64,000 nucleotides of DNA from Nitrososphaeria archaeon (GCA_029775915.1 JARVKA010000002.1:124001-188000), one strand, 5' to 3'; positions 53,584 to 63,489 are shown, counted from the stretch's first letter. The notes: generated by a model not told the origin, from the sequence alone. Numbers and translations: made by a program.

Positions 53584-56214
53584 ATGGCGATTTGTATAGC
53601 GACTCGGAGTTACAGTAAAGATGAAGTATTATCTTTATTAGACCCTTTAGTAGCTGAATGGTTTTCTATATTCCCAGATTTAACCCCTCCTCAAAAATAT
53701 GCAATAATTAATATTCACGAAGGTAAGAATACTTTAATCGCAAGTCCAACAGGTAGTGGTAAAACTTTAAGCGCTTTTCTTAGCATAATTAATGAATTAG
53801 TGAAGTTAGCACGAGAAGGTAATTTAGAGGATCGAGTTTATTGTGTATATATAAGCCCTTTACGCTCTTTGAATAATGATATTTACAAAAACTTAATGAA
53901 GCCTTTGAATGAGATTAAAGAGATTGCTGAAAAGCGAGGTGTAAAATTACAAGAGATTCGTGTAGGTGTAAGAACTGGAGATACTACCAGTAGTGAGAGA
54001 GCGAAGATGCTTCATAAACCCCCTCATATCTTAATCACAACACCTGAGAGTATAGCGATTATACTTTGTGCACCAAAGTTTAGAGAAAATTTAAAATATG
54101 TGAGATGGGTAATTGTAGATGAAATTCATGAGATTTGTAGCTCAAAAAGAGGAGCACATTTAACCTTAAGTTTAGAGAGGTTAGAAGAGTTATGTGATAA
54201 GCCTTTTACTCGAATCGGTTTATCAGCTACAATACATCCTTTAGAAGAAGTGGCTAAATTTCTTGTTGGATTTAAAGATGGTAAAGAGAGAGATTGTATA
54301 ATAGCTGATACGAGATTTGTAAAACCAACTTTACTTAAAGTTAGTAGTCCAGTTAAAGACCTCATACATGCCTCTGCATCATATATTACAAGTAGTATGT
54401 ATCGAAGAATTAAAGATTTGATAAAGAAACATAAAACTACTTTAATCTTCACTAATACGAGATCGGGTACTGAGAGAGTTGTATATCATTTATCTAAGTT
54501 AAATGTTGTGGATGGTGATGAGTTAGCAGCTCATCATAGCTCACTCTCACGTGAAATTAGAAAGGGTGTGGAGGATCGATTAAAAGAAGGGAAGATGAAA
54601 GCGGTTGTTACGAGTACGAGTTTAGAATTGGGGATTGATATTGGTAGTATAGATTTGGTTATACAAATTGGCTCACCAAAATCGATCTCACGATGCTTGC
54701 AAAGAATTGGAAGATCTGGTCACGCTTTAAATCGTGTATCTAAAGGTTATCTTATCGCTATGGAGCGTGATGATTTAGTAGAGAATGCGGTTATCGTTTC
54801 TGAAGCTATGAAGGGAAAATTGGATCGTGTGTATATACCTTGTGAAGCTTTGGATGTTTTGGCTCAACATATTGTAGGCATGACGATTGAGAGGAAGTGG
54901 CATGTTGAAGATGCATATAAATTAATTACAAGAAGTTATTGCTATCGTAATTTAACTTTAGATAAATTTAAAAGAGTTTTAAAGTATTTAAGTGGAGGCT
55001 ATCAAAGTTTAGAGAGTTTTAAAGTTTATGGAAAGATATGGTATGATGAGAATGAAGGGGTTTTTGGTAGAAGAGGAGCATTACTTCGTGTAATTTATAC
55101 TACTAATGTTGGTACAATACCTGATGAAGTAGCTGTAAAAGTTTATACTACTAATGGTAGATGGGTTGGATCAATTGAAGAAGAGTTTTTGGAGAGGTTA
55201 AGTAAAGGCGATATCTTTATTTTAGGTGGTAAAACGTATCAATTCCAATACGCTAAAGGGATTAATGCTTATGTAGAGCCTATAGAGGGTGAGAAGCCTA
55301 CCGTTCCAACGTGGTTTAGTGAAATGCTCCCCCTCAGCTTCGATTTAGGCGAAGCGATAGGTAGATTTAGAGATAAAATCTTTCAAATGTTGAAGAATAA
55401 AGTATCTATGAGTAAAATTATAGAGTTTATAGCCAATGAGACGAATTCTGATGAATATGCCTCAAAAGCTATTGCAAGTTATATGAAGGCTGAATATGAA
55501 TTTCTCCGCTTTCTTGGTGTTGATGCCTTTCCAAACAATAAGAATATAGTAATTGAAGATTACATCGACTCTATGGGTAAGCAGAATATCATCTTTAATT
55601 GTGTATTTGGGAGAAGAGTTAATGATGCTTTATCGAGAGCTTATGGACATGTGATAATGATGGAGAAGAAAAGAAGTGTTATGGTTACGGTAAGTGATAG
55701 TGGGTTTATGATTACCTTACCTTTAGGTGTTAAAGTAGATATTAAATGGCTTACTAAAACTATATCATCAAAAAATTTGAGGAATACTTTGATAGATGCT
55801 GTAAAGAGAACTGAGATGGTAAAGAGAAGGTTTCGCCATTGTGCTACAAGAGCTTTAATGATTCTCAAAAATTATAAGGGGCATGAAATTACTGTTTCTA
55901 AACAACAAACTAATGCACAAATCTTAATGAATATTTGTGAGGAATTGGATCGATTTCCAGTTTTGGAGGAAACTTATAGAGAGGTGATTGAAGACTTGAT
56001 GGATGTGAATACTGCTGAGCAAATTCTTCATGATATTGAACTTGGTAATAGAAGATTTGTAATATGCCCCACATCAGACTTACCATCACCATTCACTCAC
56101 GATCTTATTCTCCTTGGGTATAGTGATGTAGTACTTATGGCAGATAAGAAAGTTTTATTAGAGCAACTTTATGAAAGTGTGATGAAAAGAATTCGACAAA
56201 GAAAAGCTTCGTAA
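53584..56214 (+). CDS. lhr: Lhr-type superfamily 2 helicase
   Basis: An 876-residue ATP-dependent DNA helicase of the Lhr family. Motif I is ASPTGSGKT (53-61), motif II is VDEIHE, motif III is LSATIHPLEE, motif IV-VI include HHSSLSREIRKGVEDRL, TSTSLELGIDIG and RIGRSGHAL. The winged-helix and Lhr-core C-terminal domains follow. The length is that of archaeal Lhr cores. It is the middle gene of a tight three-gene set (gaps of 2 and 1 nt). Confidence 0.95.
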   Translation: MAICIATRSYSKDEVLSLLDPLVAEWFSIFPDLTPPQKYAIINIHEGKNTLIASPTGSGKTLSAFLSIINELVKLAREGNLEDRVYCVYISPLRSLNNDIYKNLMKPLNEIKEIAEKRGVKLQEIRVGVRTGDTTSSERAKMLHKPPHILITTPESIAIILCAPKFRENLKYVRWVIVDEIHEICSSKRGAHLTLSLERLEELCDKPFTRIGLSATIHPLEEVAKFLVGFKDGKERDCIIADTRFVKPTLLKVSSPVKDLIHASASYITSSMYRRIKDLIKKHKTTLIFTNTRSGTERVVYHLSKLNVVDGDELAAHHSSLSREIRKGVEDRLKEGKMKAVVTSTSLELGIDIGSIDLVIQIGSPKSISRCLQRIGRSGHALNRVSKGYLIAMERDDLVENAVIVSEAMKGKLDRVYIPCEALDVLAQHIVGMTIERKWHVEDAYKLITRSYCYRNLTLDKFKRVLKYLSGGYQSLESFKVYGKIWYDENEGVFGRRGALLRVIYTTNVGTIPDEVAVKVYTTNGRWVGSIEEEFLERLSKGDIFILGGKTYQFQYAKGINAYVEPIEGEKPTVPTWFSEMLPLSFDLGEAIGRFRDKIFQMLKNKVSMSKIIEFIANETNSDEYASKAIASYMKAEYEFLRFLGVDAFPNNKNIVIEDYIDSMGKQNIIFNCVFGRRVNDALSRAYGHVIMMEKKRSVMVTVSDSGFMITLPLGVKVDIKWLTKTISSKNLRNTLIDAVKRTEMVKRRFRHCATRALMILKNYKGHEITVSKQQTNAQILMNICEELDRFPVLEETYREVIEDLMDVNTAEQILHDIELGNRRFVICPTSDLPSPFTHDLILLGYSDVVLMADKKVLLEQLYESVMKRIRQRKAS

Positions 56215-56215
56215 C

Positions 56216-56968
56216 ATGAGTATAAAAATGATAAAGTTAGTTAAGGGTTTAAGTATCGTTCCACCATGGCCAGCATTATTAATAGAGCGAGCTAATACAT
56301 TAGTGGTAGCTGATCTTCATTTAGGTTTAGAGCATGAAAGAGAGAGTAAAGGAATACACATTCCAACACCACTCTTCCCAAAAATTCTTAATGCTATAAT
56401 CAACCCAATAAAAGAAATAGGTTGCTCTCAATTAATAATTGCAGGTGATGTAAAGCATGAATTTGGAAAGCCTAATAGGGCTGAGTGGTGGAGTGTAAAA
56501 AAATTATTTAAAGCATTGAAAGAAGTAGGGTGCAATGTTGAAGTAGTAAGAGGAAATCATGACAATTACATCATTTACATATTGAAAGAGTTAGATGTAA
56601 AACTTCATCAATCAAGTATTCTCATAGATCGTTTTCTCATAAAGCATGGCCATGAACCATTATTAAATGATGAAATTGAAGTAAAGAATATTATTATTGG
56701 TCACGAGCATCCAGTTATCGCAATAAAGAATGATCTTGGAGTGAAACATAGATTCAAAGCATTCCTCCATGGAAAGTTAGGAGAAAAAGCTATTACAGTT
56801 TTACCATCAATCTCACCTTTAGCTTATGGTACGGATGTAAATGAAACTCCTAATCAAAACCTTCTCTCACCAATACTTCAACAAGCAGAATTGGGTGAGT
56901 TAAAACCATACGTTATTGAAATAGGTGTGGCTGTGAGAGACTTCCCTAAGTTAAAATATATACAATAG
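56216..56968 (+). CDS. Calcineurin-like metallophosphoesterase (COG1407 type)
   Basis: A 250-residue protein with the complete metallophosphoesterase motif set: VADLHLGLEHE, AGDVKHEF, VRGNHDNY, GHEHP, plus KHGHEPL. Related proteins in bacteria (MPE) have DNA-cleaving activity and are encoded with Lhr, an MBL exonuclease and a DNA ligase. Here it follows lhr by 1 nt. It probably works in the same repair process. The start is ATG 56216; a later ATG 56228 is possible. Confidence 0.9.
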   Translation: MSIKMIKLVKGLSIVPPWPALLIERANTLVVADLHLGLEHERESKGIHIPTPLFPKILNAIINPIKEIGCSQLIIAGDVKHEFGKPNRAEWWSVKKLFKALKEVGCNVEVVRGNHDNYIIYILKELDVKLHQSSILIDRFLIKHGHEPLLNDEIEVKNIIIGHEHPVIAIKNDLGVKHRFKAFLHGKLGEKAITVLPSISPLAYGTDVNETPNQNLLSPILQQAELGELKPYVIEIGVAVRDFPKLKYIQ

Positions 56969-56998
56969 CATGTGATGAATAATGATAAAAATGATTTT

Positions 56999-57631
56999 TC
57001 AGAAATTTGCACCAAATCTTTTAAGTATCTTTGAAACCACAGATTGATCGATACCAAGATATGAGATTAATGATTGTAACTCCTTATCGAAATCTGGTTT
57101 AAGATAAGCCTTAAGAACCATCTCTTCTATAACGCTACATTTCATTTGTTGCATAATCTTTTTCTCCGTAACTTCCAACTCAATCAATTCATTAAATAGC
57201 CTACGCGCCCTATCTCTAAGAGTGTGAAGTTTTCTTTTAATAGAAATCTTTTCGTAATCGATTTCTTGAATGGTTTTTAAAAAATCTTTTTCAATTTTAA
57301 GAGGTAGCTCTTTTTTCAACTTTTCTAAGTATTTATCTGTGATTATATAAGCAGTTACGCTCAATATGCCTTCTTCAGAGCTAATATCAACATTCATTGG
57401 AAGTTTCAAGCGATATATTTTTTTCACGATACTCCCCTCTTCTTTTTTTACTGGTAATGTTAATAATATATCAAATCTTTGCAATATCCTAAGATGTTTT
57501 TGAATCGCTTGAGGAGTTACATTTAAGCGGTGTGAGAGTTCACTAACCGATCTAGGCCTTTCAGCTAAAAGCTCTAATATTTTCAATCTTAAAGGCGATC
57601 CTATAATTTCAATAAGATCTTCTGGTGACAT
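56999..57631 (-). CDS. ArsR-type transcriptional regulator, Phr-like
   Basis: A DNA-binding protein of about 210 residues with an N-terminal winged helix (IIGSPLRLKILELLAERPRS, then LSHRLNVTPQAIQKHLRIL) and a long C-terminal helical region. Size and layout resemble Phr, the Pyrococcus heat-shock repressor that controls hsp20, an AAA+ ATPase and itself. Here it is divergent from hsp20, which is followed by cdc48. The frame is open up to 57682, but ATG 57631 (MSPEDLIEI) is the better start: the divergent TATA box sits about 30 nt upstream, and the longer frame would run through that promoter. Confidence 0.8.
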   Translation of the reverse strand: MSPEDLIEIIGSPLRLKILELLAERPRSVSELSHRLNVTPQAIQKHLRILQRFDILLTLPVKKEEGSIVKKIYRLKLPMNVDISSEEGILSVTAYIITDKYLEKLKKELPLKIEKDFLKTIQEIDYEKISIKRKLHTLRDRARRLFNELIELEVTEKKIMQQMKCSVIEEMVLKAYLKPDFDKELQSLISYLGIDQSVVSKILKRFGANF

Positions 57632-57656
57632 AACTACAAATAATATTGCAGAAAAG

Positions 57657-57666
57657 CTTATAAATA
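57657..57666. promoter_or_regulatory. Shared TATA box for Phr-like regulator and hsp20
   Basis: CTTATAAATA reads as a TATA element on both strands. On the plus strand it is about 35-45 nt before hsp20 ATG 57701. On the minus strand it is about 26-35 nt before regulator ATG 57631. One box may serve both directions. Confidence 0.5.
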
Positions 57667-57672
57667 TGCCTT

Positions 57673-57699
57673 TGGTTATCAACTATTGGTTGATAACCA
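57673..57699. promoter_or_regulatory. Perfect 11-bp palindromic operator upstream of hsp20
   Basis: Half-sites TGGTTATCAAC (57673-57683) and GTTGATAACCA (57689-57699) are exact inverted copies with a 5-bp spacer. The site lies just downstream of the TATA box, over the expected hsp20 transcription start and up to 1 nt before ATG 57701. A protein bound here would block initiation. The divergent Phr-like regulator is the natural candidate. Confidence 0.65.
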
Positions 57700-57700
57700 T

Positions 57701-58204
57701 ATGTTTAATAATCATAAAAGGTTAAGAAAACTTATGGATGAGCTCGATCGATTCATTGATAGTATAGAGCGAGAATTAGAGCAAACTATAAAGAATATAT
57801 TTGAGTCGAGGAGTGAGTTATTAAATAAACCTATGGTGTATGGATTCTCAGTGAAGATTGGACCTGAAGGTGAGCCTATGATACAAACATTCGGGGATAA
57901 AATTCTCCGTAAAGAGGGATTTAGAGAGCCTATATACGATCAAATCGTTGATGAAGTTAAGCGGGAGTTGAAACTTATAATTGAATTACCAGGTGTTGAG
58001 AAAGAGGATATTAAATTAGAGAGTTTTGATAATGAAGTTACAGTTTCAGCTGAACGAGGAGAGCGTCGATATGCAGCGAATATTAAGTTAAAAGCTCCCG
58101 TAGATTCTAAAAGTGCTTTTGCAGTTTATCGAAATGGCATATTGGAAGTAACCTTTAAGCTCAAGAGCAATACTAATAAGGGATATACTATAAAAATAGA
58201 ATAG
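57701..58204 (+). CDS. hsp20: Small heat shock protein Hsp20
   Basis: A holdase of the alpha-crystallin family, 167 residues from ATG 57701. The N-terminal arm has MVYGFSVKIGPEGEPMI, seen in many archaeal small heat shock proteins. The alpha-crystallin domain (about 85-160) has ELIIELPGVEKEDIKLE and YRNGILEVTFKLK. The C-terminal IxI anchor is IKI. An in-frame TTG 57686 lies inside the palindromic operator and is unlikely as the start. cdc48 follows 16 nt later, so heat control may extend to it. Confidence 0.92.
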   Translation: MFNNHKRLRKLMDELDRFIDSIERELEQTIKNIFESRSELLNKPMVYGFSVKIGPEGEPMIQTFGDKILRKEGFREPIYDQIVDEVKRELKLIIELPGVEKEDIKLESFDNEVTVSAERGERRYAANIKLKAPVDSKSAFAVYRNGILEVTFKLKSNTNKGYTIKIE

Positions 58205-58220
58205 TGGTAGTGAATAGATT

Positions 58221-60389
58221 ATGAATCAAAAAACTATAACCTTGAAGGTAATGGAAGCGTATACAAAAGATGTAGGTAGGGGTATAGCGAGAATAGATTA
58301 TGATGCGATGGATGCTATAGATGCTTCCACTGGTGATGTTATTGAGTTAAAAGGAAGGCGGCGAACTGTAGCTAAATGCCTTCCTTTATATCCATCTGAT
58401 GAAGGTAAGGGTGTAATTAGAATTGACGGTCTTATTCGAAGCAATTCTGGTGTAGCCATTGGAGATACAGTTACGATTCGAAAGATTAAAGCACTTCCAG
58501 CTGAGAAAGTTGTTGTAGCTCCTTTAGAAGCGATTCCTCCCATTGATGAACGATATTTGGCTGATGCATTAGAAAGCGTACCAGTAACAAAAGGAGATAA
58601 TATTATGATACCCTATTTTGGTGGTAGATTAACTTTCCAAGTTATAGGTGTTAGTCCAGCGGTTGATGCGGTATTAATTACCCAAAGAACGATCTTTACA
58701 ATATCTGAGCGTGGTGAGGTTTTAAGAGGGGTGCCCCAAGTCACTTATGAGGATATTGGTGGTTTAAAGGATGAGATACAAAAGGTTCGTGAAATGATTG
58801 AGTTACCTCTAAGACATCCAGAGATTTTCGAAAAGTTGGGCGTAGAAGCTCCAAAGGGCGTTTTATTGTACGGCCCTCCAGGTACGGGAAAGACTTTACT
58901 AGCTAAAGCGGTTGCGAATGAGAGTAATGCTCACTTTATTAGCATTAGTGGTCCAGAGATTATGAGTAAATTCTATGGCGAGTCTGAAGCAAGGCTTAGA
59001 GAGATTTTTAAAGAGGCAAAAGAGAAAGCACCGAGTATTATATTCATTGATGAAATCGATTCAATCGCTCCAAAGAGAGAGGAAGTTACTGGTGAAGTTG
59101 AGAGAAGAGTTGTGAGCCAACTTCTCTCATTAATGGATGGATTAGAAGCTAGAGGAAAAGTAATAGTTATCGCTGCTACAAATAGACCAAATGCTCTCGA
59201 TCCAGCTTTAAGAAGGCCGGGCAGATTTGATCGTGAAATTGAGATTAAAGTTCCAGATCGAAAAGGTAGATTAGAAATTCTTCAAATCCACACAAGGCAT
59301 ATGCCTTTAGCTCCCGATGTAGATTTAGAAAAATTGGCTTCAGTAACTCATGGATTTGTAGGTGCAGATTTAGAATATTTATGCAAAGAGGCTGCGATGA
59401 AGACTTTAAGAAGAATACTCCCGGAGTTGAAGTTGGAGGAGGAAAGAATTCCACCCGAAATATTGAATTCTCTCCAAGTGACTATGAAGGATTTTGAAGA
59501 TGCATTAAAAGAAATTACACCATCAGCTATGAGAGAGGTATATTTAGAAACCCCTGATGTAAAATGGAGTGATATTGGTGGTTTAGAGAATGTAAAGAGA
59601 GAGTTACAAGAGGCTGTAGAGTGGCCCCTTAAGTATCCCGAGCTTTACAAAAAGCTCGGTTATAGCATGCCAAAGGGCATTTTATTATACGGTCCATCTG
59701 GTACAGGAAAGACTTTACTAGCTAAAGCGGTTGCGAATGAAAGTGAAGCTAACTTTATTAGTGTACGTGGTCCTGAATTATTATCAAAATGGGTTGGTGA
59801 ATCTGAACGAGGAGTTCGAGAGATATTTAGAAGAGCAAGGCAAGCTGCTCCTTGTATTATATTCTTTGATGAAATCGATTCATTAGCACCTATTCGTGGT
59901 TTAGGTGGGGATAGTATGGTAACTGAAAGGGTTGTGAGCCAATTACTCACCGAGTTGGATGGAATTCAAGCTTTAAGTGGTGTTGTAGTTCTTGCTGCTA
60001 CTAATCGAATCGATATGATCGACCCAGCTTTACTTAGAGCGGGTAGGTTTGATAAGCTTATTTACGTACCTTTGCCCGATCGACCAGCAAGATTACAAAT
60101 ATTTAATATCCATACTCGTGGTAAACCTTTAAGTAAGGATGTCGATATTGAGAGAATCGTTGATTTAACCGATGGTTTTAGCGGTGCAGAGATCGCTGGT
60201 GTAGTAAATACAGCCGTATCTATAGTATTACAAGAGTTTGTAGCGAAGTATCCAAATCCTGAAGATGCGAGAAAGCATTTAGATGAAGCTGTTGTGACTA
60301 TGAGGCACTTCGAAGAAGCTATCAAAAAGGTTAGAGCTTCTAAAGAAGGCAAACCTGTAGAAAAGGTTGCGGTACCTTACTATAGGTAA
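58221..60389 (+). CDS. cdc48: Cdc48/p97-type AAA+ ATPase
   Basis: A 722-residue hexameric unfoldase with an N domain (about 1-175) and two AAA+ domains. D1 has GPPGTGKT near residue 218 and [10 protein letters not shown]2 has GPSGTGKT near residue 491 and [12 protein letters not shown]. The proline-to-serine change in D2 Walker A is a small deviation. The C-terminal tail is short and ends YYR, an HbYX-like end (VPYYR) close to that used for docking on the 20S proteasome. Behind hsp20 by 16 nt. Confidence 0.95.
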   Translation: MNQKTITLKVMEAYTKDVGRGIARIDYDAMDAIDASTGDVIELKGRRRTVAKCLPLYPSDEGKGVIRIDGLIRSNSGVAIGDTVTIRKIKALPAEKVVVAPLEAIPPIDERYLADALESVPVTKGDNIMIPYFGGRLTFQVIGVSPAVDAVLITQRTIFTISERGEVLRGVPQVTYEDIGGLKDEIQKVREMIELPLRHPEIFEKLGVEAPKGVLLYGPPGTGKTLLAKAVANESNAHFISISGPEIMSKFYGESEARLREIFKEAKEKAPSIIFIDEIDSIAPKREEVTGEVERRVVSQLLSLMDGLEARGKVIVIAATNRPNALDPALRRPGRFDREIEIKVPDRKGRLEILQIHTRHMPLAPDVDLEKLASVTHGFVGADLEYLCKEAAMKTLRRILPELKLEEERIPPEILNSLQVTMKDFEDALKEITPSAMREVYLETPDVKWSDIGGLENVKRELQEAVEWPLKYPELYKKLGYSMPKGILLYGPSGTGKTLLAKAVANESEANFISVRGPELLSKWVGESERGVREIFRRARQAAPCIIFFDEIDSLAPIRGLGGDSMVTERVVSQLLTELDGIQALSGVVVLAATNRIDMIDPALLRAGRFDKLIYVPLPDRPARLQIFNIHTRGKPLSKDVDIERIVDLTDGFSGAEIAGVVNTAVSIVLQEFVAKYPNPEDARKHLDEAVVTMRHFEEAIKKVRASKEGKPVEKVAVPYYR

Positions 60390-60470
60390 GAATCATTGAA
60401 TGTATTAAAATGATAAATTTGAATAGAAAGAGCTAAAAGATTGTATAGAGAAAAATATTGATCGTTCTAA

Positions 60471-61583
60471 ATGCTTAACAACATGAATTTCAACAATTAC
60501 GATCTCATAACTTCCATAGTAAAGGAGTATTTTCAAATTCAAGAAAGCTATTTAAGGGAAGATGGGTCGGTAGAGTTTCGGATTATACCATCAAAAGATA
60601 TGAAGCAAAACTTTGTCAAATTAGTGAATAATTTAAAAAAGAATGGATTTATAGCTTTTTTAACCAAGATGAATGAGGAAGTGGTTTTAATAGCAGGTAA
60701 GATAACTGTTACTCGAACTTTCGGAAATCGTGTACCAGTAATTCTCTTTCTCTTAACCTTACTTACCGTAATTATTGATGGGTATATACGCTCCATTAGT
60801 TTTCCAAAGTATGAAGGTTGGTTAATGACTTGCTTATATACATTGAGTATTATGGGCATTGTTTTAATACATGAGATGGGGCATAAATTAACTTCAGCTA
60901 AGCATGGGGCAAAATCATCACTCCCATACTTCATTCCAGGAATACCAGGTGTGATTCCTACACTCGGTGCAGTGATTTTATCTTCAGAACCTCCAGTAAA
61001 TCGAGATTCTTTATTCGATCTCGGTTTATCAGGTCCATTATCGGGCCTTATAGTATCTATTTTTGTTGCGATAGGTGGTGTATTAACCTCACCAATTATC
61101 ACTATTGAAGAGTTTAAACAATTGGTAGAGTCTGGCGTTATAATAGAAGTTAAAACACTCGATATATTCACAGAGTTTTTACTAAGGTTATTTATAAAAC
61201 CATCTTCAGGTGCCGGACCGATTTTATCACCATTATTATTTGCCTCATCATTAGGTTTTCTCATAACCTTTCTTAACTTAATGCCAGCATGGCAACTCGA
61301 TGGTGGACATATCGCAAGAGCAGCTTTAGGTAAGAGATGGCATAAATTAACAACTTATTTGAGTATTATTGTAATGGGTTTTCTTGGATTTTGGACTATG
61401 GCGATACTCTTACTCCTCCTCTCATCTATGCGTGCCGAAACACGACCGCTCGATGATATCTCCCCACTCTCAAAAATCAGAAAGATTGGTTTTTTCCTCA
61501 CTATTATTTTAGCTGCAGCATTATTTTATTTCACCATATACAATAACCCTATATTCCGCTTACTCATAGCTACTCAAGAGTGA
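60471..61583 (+). CDS. Site-2-type (M50) membrane metalloprotease
   Basis: A 370-residue intramembrane zinc protease. An N-terminal soluble domain (about 1-85) precedes the membrane part. The zinc motif is LIHEMGHKL (HExxH near residues 134-138) and the third ligand is in MPAWQLDGGHI (NPxPxLDG-like). PGIPGVIPTLGAVILSSEPP is typical of archaeal relatives. About six to seven membrane helices. Substrates are unknown. The 3' end overlaps the converging LarA-like gene by 14 nt. Confidence 0.92.
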   Translation: MLNNMNFNNYDLITSIVKEYFQIQESYLREDGSVEFRIIPSKDMKQNFVKLVNNLKKNGFIAFLTKMNEEVVLIAGKITVTRTFGNRVPVILFLLTLLTVIIDGYIRSISFPKYEGWLMTCLYTLSIMGIVLIHEMGHKLTSAKHGAKSSLPYFIPGIPGVIPTLGAVILSSEPPVNRDSLFDLGLSGPLSGLIVSIFVAIGGVLTSPIITIEEFKQLVESGVIIEVKTLDIFTEFLLRLFIKPSSGAGPILSPLLFASSLGFLITFLNLMPAWQLDGGHIARAALGKRWHKLTTYLSIIVMGFLGFWTMAILLLLLSSMRAETRPLDDISPLSKIRKIGFFLTIILAAALFYFTIYNNPIFRLLIATQE

Positions 61584-62709
61584 GTAATGTCCAATAACCC
61601 TTTGGCACAATATATATCTTAACTCTTGAACCATGAGTATTCAAAATATTATCCAAAGCATCATTAGCTTTACGAGCGGTGCGTAATCCTAATTTTTCAA
61701 TATAATAGTGGGGTAAGGTTGAAACGAGTTGAATCTTATATCGTGTTAAAGCCTCTTTTAAATAAATTAAATCCTCTAAACCATCAATATATTCACCTTT
61801 TTTAATCATTTCTTCAATATTTAACCTATTTGAAACATATAATTTGAGTGCTTTAGAACCTAGTCCTTGTGAGCATTCAGCAATTAATGCTATCGATCCT
61901 TGATCTTCCAGTCCACCAATTACATTCCATAAGCATTTTATTGAAGATGTTAATGTAAGATCATTATTCAAACCTCCAGGACTAATTATAATCGCTTTGG
62001 CTGGCTTAGATAAACCCTTTTTTGCAATTTCAAGGAATTTTTGTGAAGCTCGTTTATGAGCATCGTTGATACTCCCGATAAAAATCTCCGCTATCCCTTC
62101 TTGATGAGAGATTAACTCAATAGATAAGAAATTACCAATTCGCTCCGCAATACTATCAGCAAATTTACTCATCTCAGTCTCTAAACCTGGCTTTGGATAG
62201 CTATACAAACTTCTCTTAAAAGCTTCACCAATTAATTGATTATTTAGCATTTTAAGAAGAGTAATTGATCCGCCTTTGAATCCAAAAAGAGGATCAAATC
62301 CAACTTCTGAAATCAAAATCTTTGTGTCAAAATCCATAAAGATTGATGGTGCCTTTACTTCTATACCATTTAATGTACTTTTAATCTCAATCATTTCAGT
62401 TAAAGTTGAAATTTTTATCGGTTTATTTTCACATAACTTTTTCACATTTGATAAACCTACTTTAGTAGTGAGAATATGCACATTATAGCCTAAAATATCC
62501 AATAATGTTGAAAGTATTGTAAGGGATGGGGTATGGTAACCTTCAATAAGTATTAAAGGCTTTCCATGAATCTCTAACTGCTTTAACCTCTCAATTAAAT
62601 CAGTATTATTCATATGAGAATATACTGGTTCTATCACTTCCGCTAAATTCTCTGCTTTCACATTTACAGCGACTTCAACTTGACCGTAGGGTAACCAAAT
62701 TTCGGGCAT
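61570..62709 (-). CDS. LarA/DUF2088-like protein
   Basis: A 379-residue protein related to the lactate racemase (LarA) fold family. The best evidence is the C-terminal part: KAIIISPGGLNNDLTLTSSI followed by SIALIAECSQGLGS, matching the family's glycine-rich and AECxxGxG segments. The N-terminal half begins MPEIWLPYGQVEV, a usual LarA-type opening. I do not see a clear set of the histidines and lysine that hold the nickel-pincer cofactor, so the reaction is uncertain. No larB/larC/larE neighbours are present. Confidence 0.72.
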   Translation of the reverse strand: MPEIWLPYGQVEVAVNVKAENLAEVIEPVYSHMNNTDLIERLKQLEIHGKPLILIEGYHTPSLTILSTLLDILGYNVHILTTKVGLSNVKKLCENKPIKISTLTEMIEIKSTLNGIEVKAPSIFMDFDTKILISEVGFDPLFGFKGGSITLLKMLNNQLIGEAFKRSLYSYPKPGLETEMSKFADSIAERIGNFLSIELISHQEGIAEIFIGSINDAHKRASQKFLEIAKKGLSKPAKAIIISPGGLNNDLTLTSSIKCLWNVIGGLEDQGSIALIAECSQGLGSKALKLYVSNRLNIEEMIKKGEYIDGLEDLIYLKEALTRYKIQLVSTLPHYYIEKLGLRTARKANDALDNILNTHGSRVKIYIVPKGYWTLLTLE

Positions 62710-62817
62710 AATTAAGAATATTAATTGTAAATCATTGTATATTCTTTTTTATTATCAACATGAGTAAAATAAGCAATTAAAAAGAATTATAAAGTTCTAA
62801 TTTTTAATGGTTATTGA

Positions 62818-63429
62818 ATGATTGAACAGAGAGAGATATTGGTTAGAGATTTGGGTAGAATTTTAGCCAAAATTGGTGCCCTTCAATTTGGTGCTTTTAC
62901 CCTTCCCAATGGAGAACTTAGTCCATATTACATTGATTTTAAAGTTGTACCCAGTTTTCCCAGTGCATTTCAAAAGGTGATAGATGCTTATATAGGGTTA
63001 ATTAAAAATTCGATTGGCTTGAGTAATTTAGATGCTTTATGTGGAATCTCTATCACGAGTTTGCCATACGCTTCTACAATCGCTTATTGTGTTAAGAAGC
63101 CTTTAATTTACATAAAAGGGGTTGATGAAGTTAAAAAGAGTATTGAAGGATTTATCACTCCAGGATGGAAGGTTGTAATTTTGGAGAATTTTATTAGAAC
63201 AGGTACTTCATTTATTAGAGCTGCAGAGATTGTAAGAAGTGAAAGTGGTATTGTGGAGAATGCGATTGTTTTAGTGGATGGATTAGAAGGTGGGAAGAAC
63301 CGTCTTGATAAAGCTGGTATTAAATTACATTCTTTAACAAATATTAAAGAAATCGCATTTTTACTTCATGATATGAATGTAATAAACGATCAACAATTGA
63401 AAGTTATTTATAAAAGGATTAAGTGGTAA
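62818..63429 (+). CDS. pyrE: Orotate phosphoribosyltransferase-like protein, altered motifs
   Basis: A 203-residue type I phosphoribosyltransferase fold, 60 nt before pyrB, so OPRTase (orotate plus PRPP to OMP) is the obvious assignment. It has LPNGELSPYYIDFK, as in PyrE. But the PRPP loop reads VVILENFIRTGTSF, where the usual acidic pair (DD or ED) is EN, and the lysine-rich flexible loop (RKxxKxHG) is replaced by IYIKGVDEVKKSIEG. It may be a diverged but active enzyme or a regulatory paralogue. The start is ATG 62818. Confidence 0.8.
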   Translation: MIEQREILVRDLGRILAKIGALQFGAFTLPNGELSPYYIDFKVVPSFPSAFQKVIDAYIGLIKNSIGLSNLDALCGISITSLPYASTIAYCVKKPLIYIKGVDEVKKSIEGFITPGWKVVILENFIRTGTSFIRAAEIVRSESGIVENAIVLVDGLEGGKNRLDKAGIKLHSLTNIKEIAFLLHDMNVINDQQLKVIYKRIKW

Positions 63430-63489
63430 TTCACAAATTCTCACTTAATCCTTTTATATTTTGAAAATTATAAAGATTTTGATTAGATT

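Noticed and set aside
60548-61264. Long 238-codon open frame on the minus strand
   Set aside because: It is entirely antisense to the M50 protease gene, has no family motif, and has the composition expected of a shadow frame.
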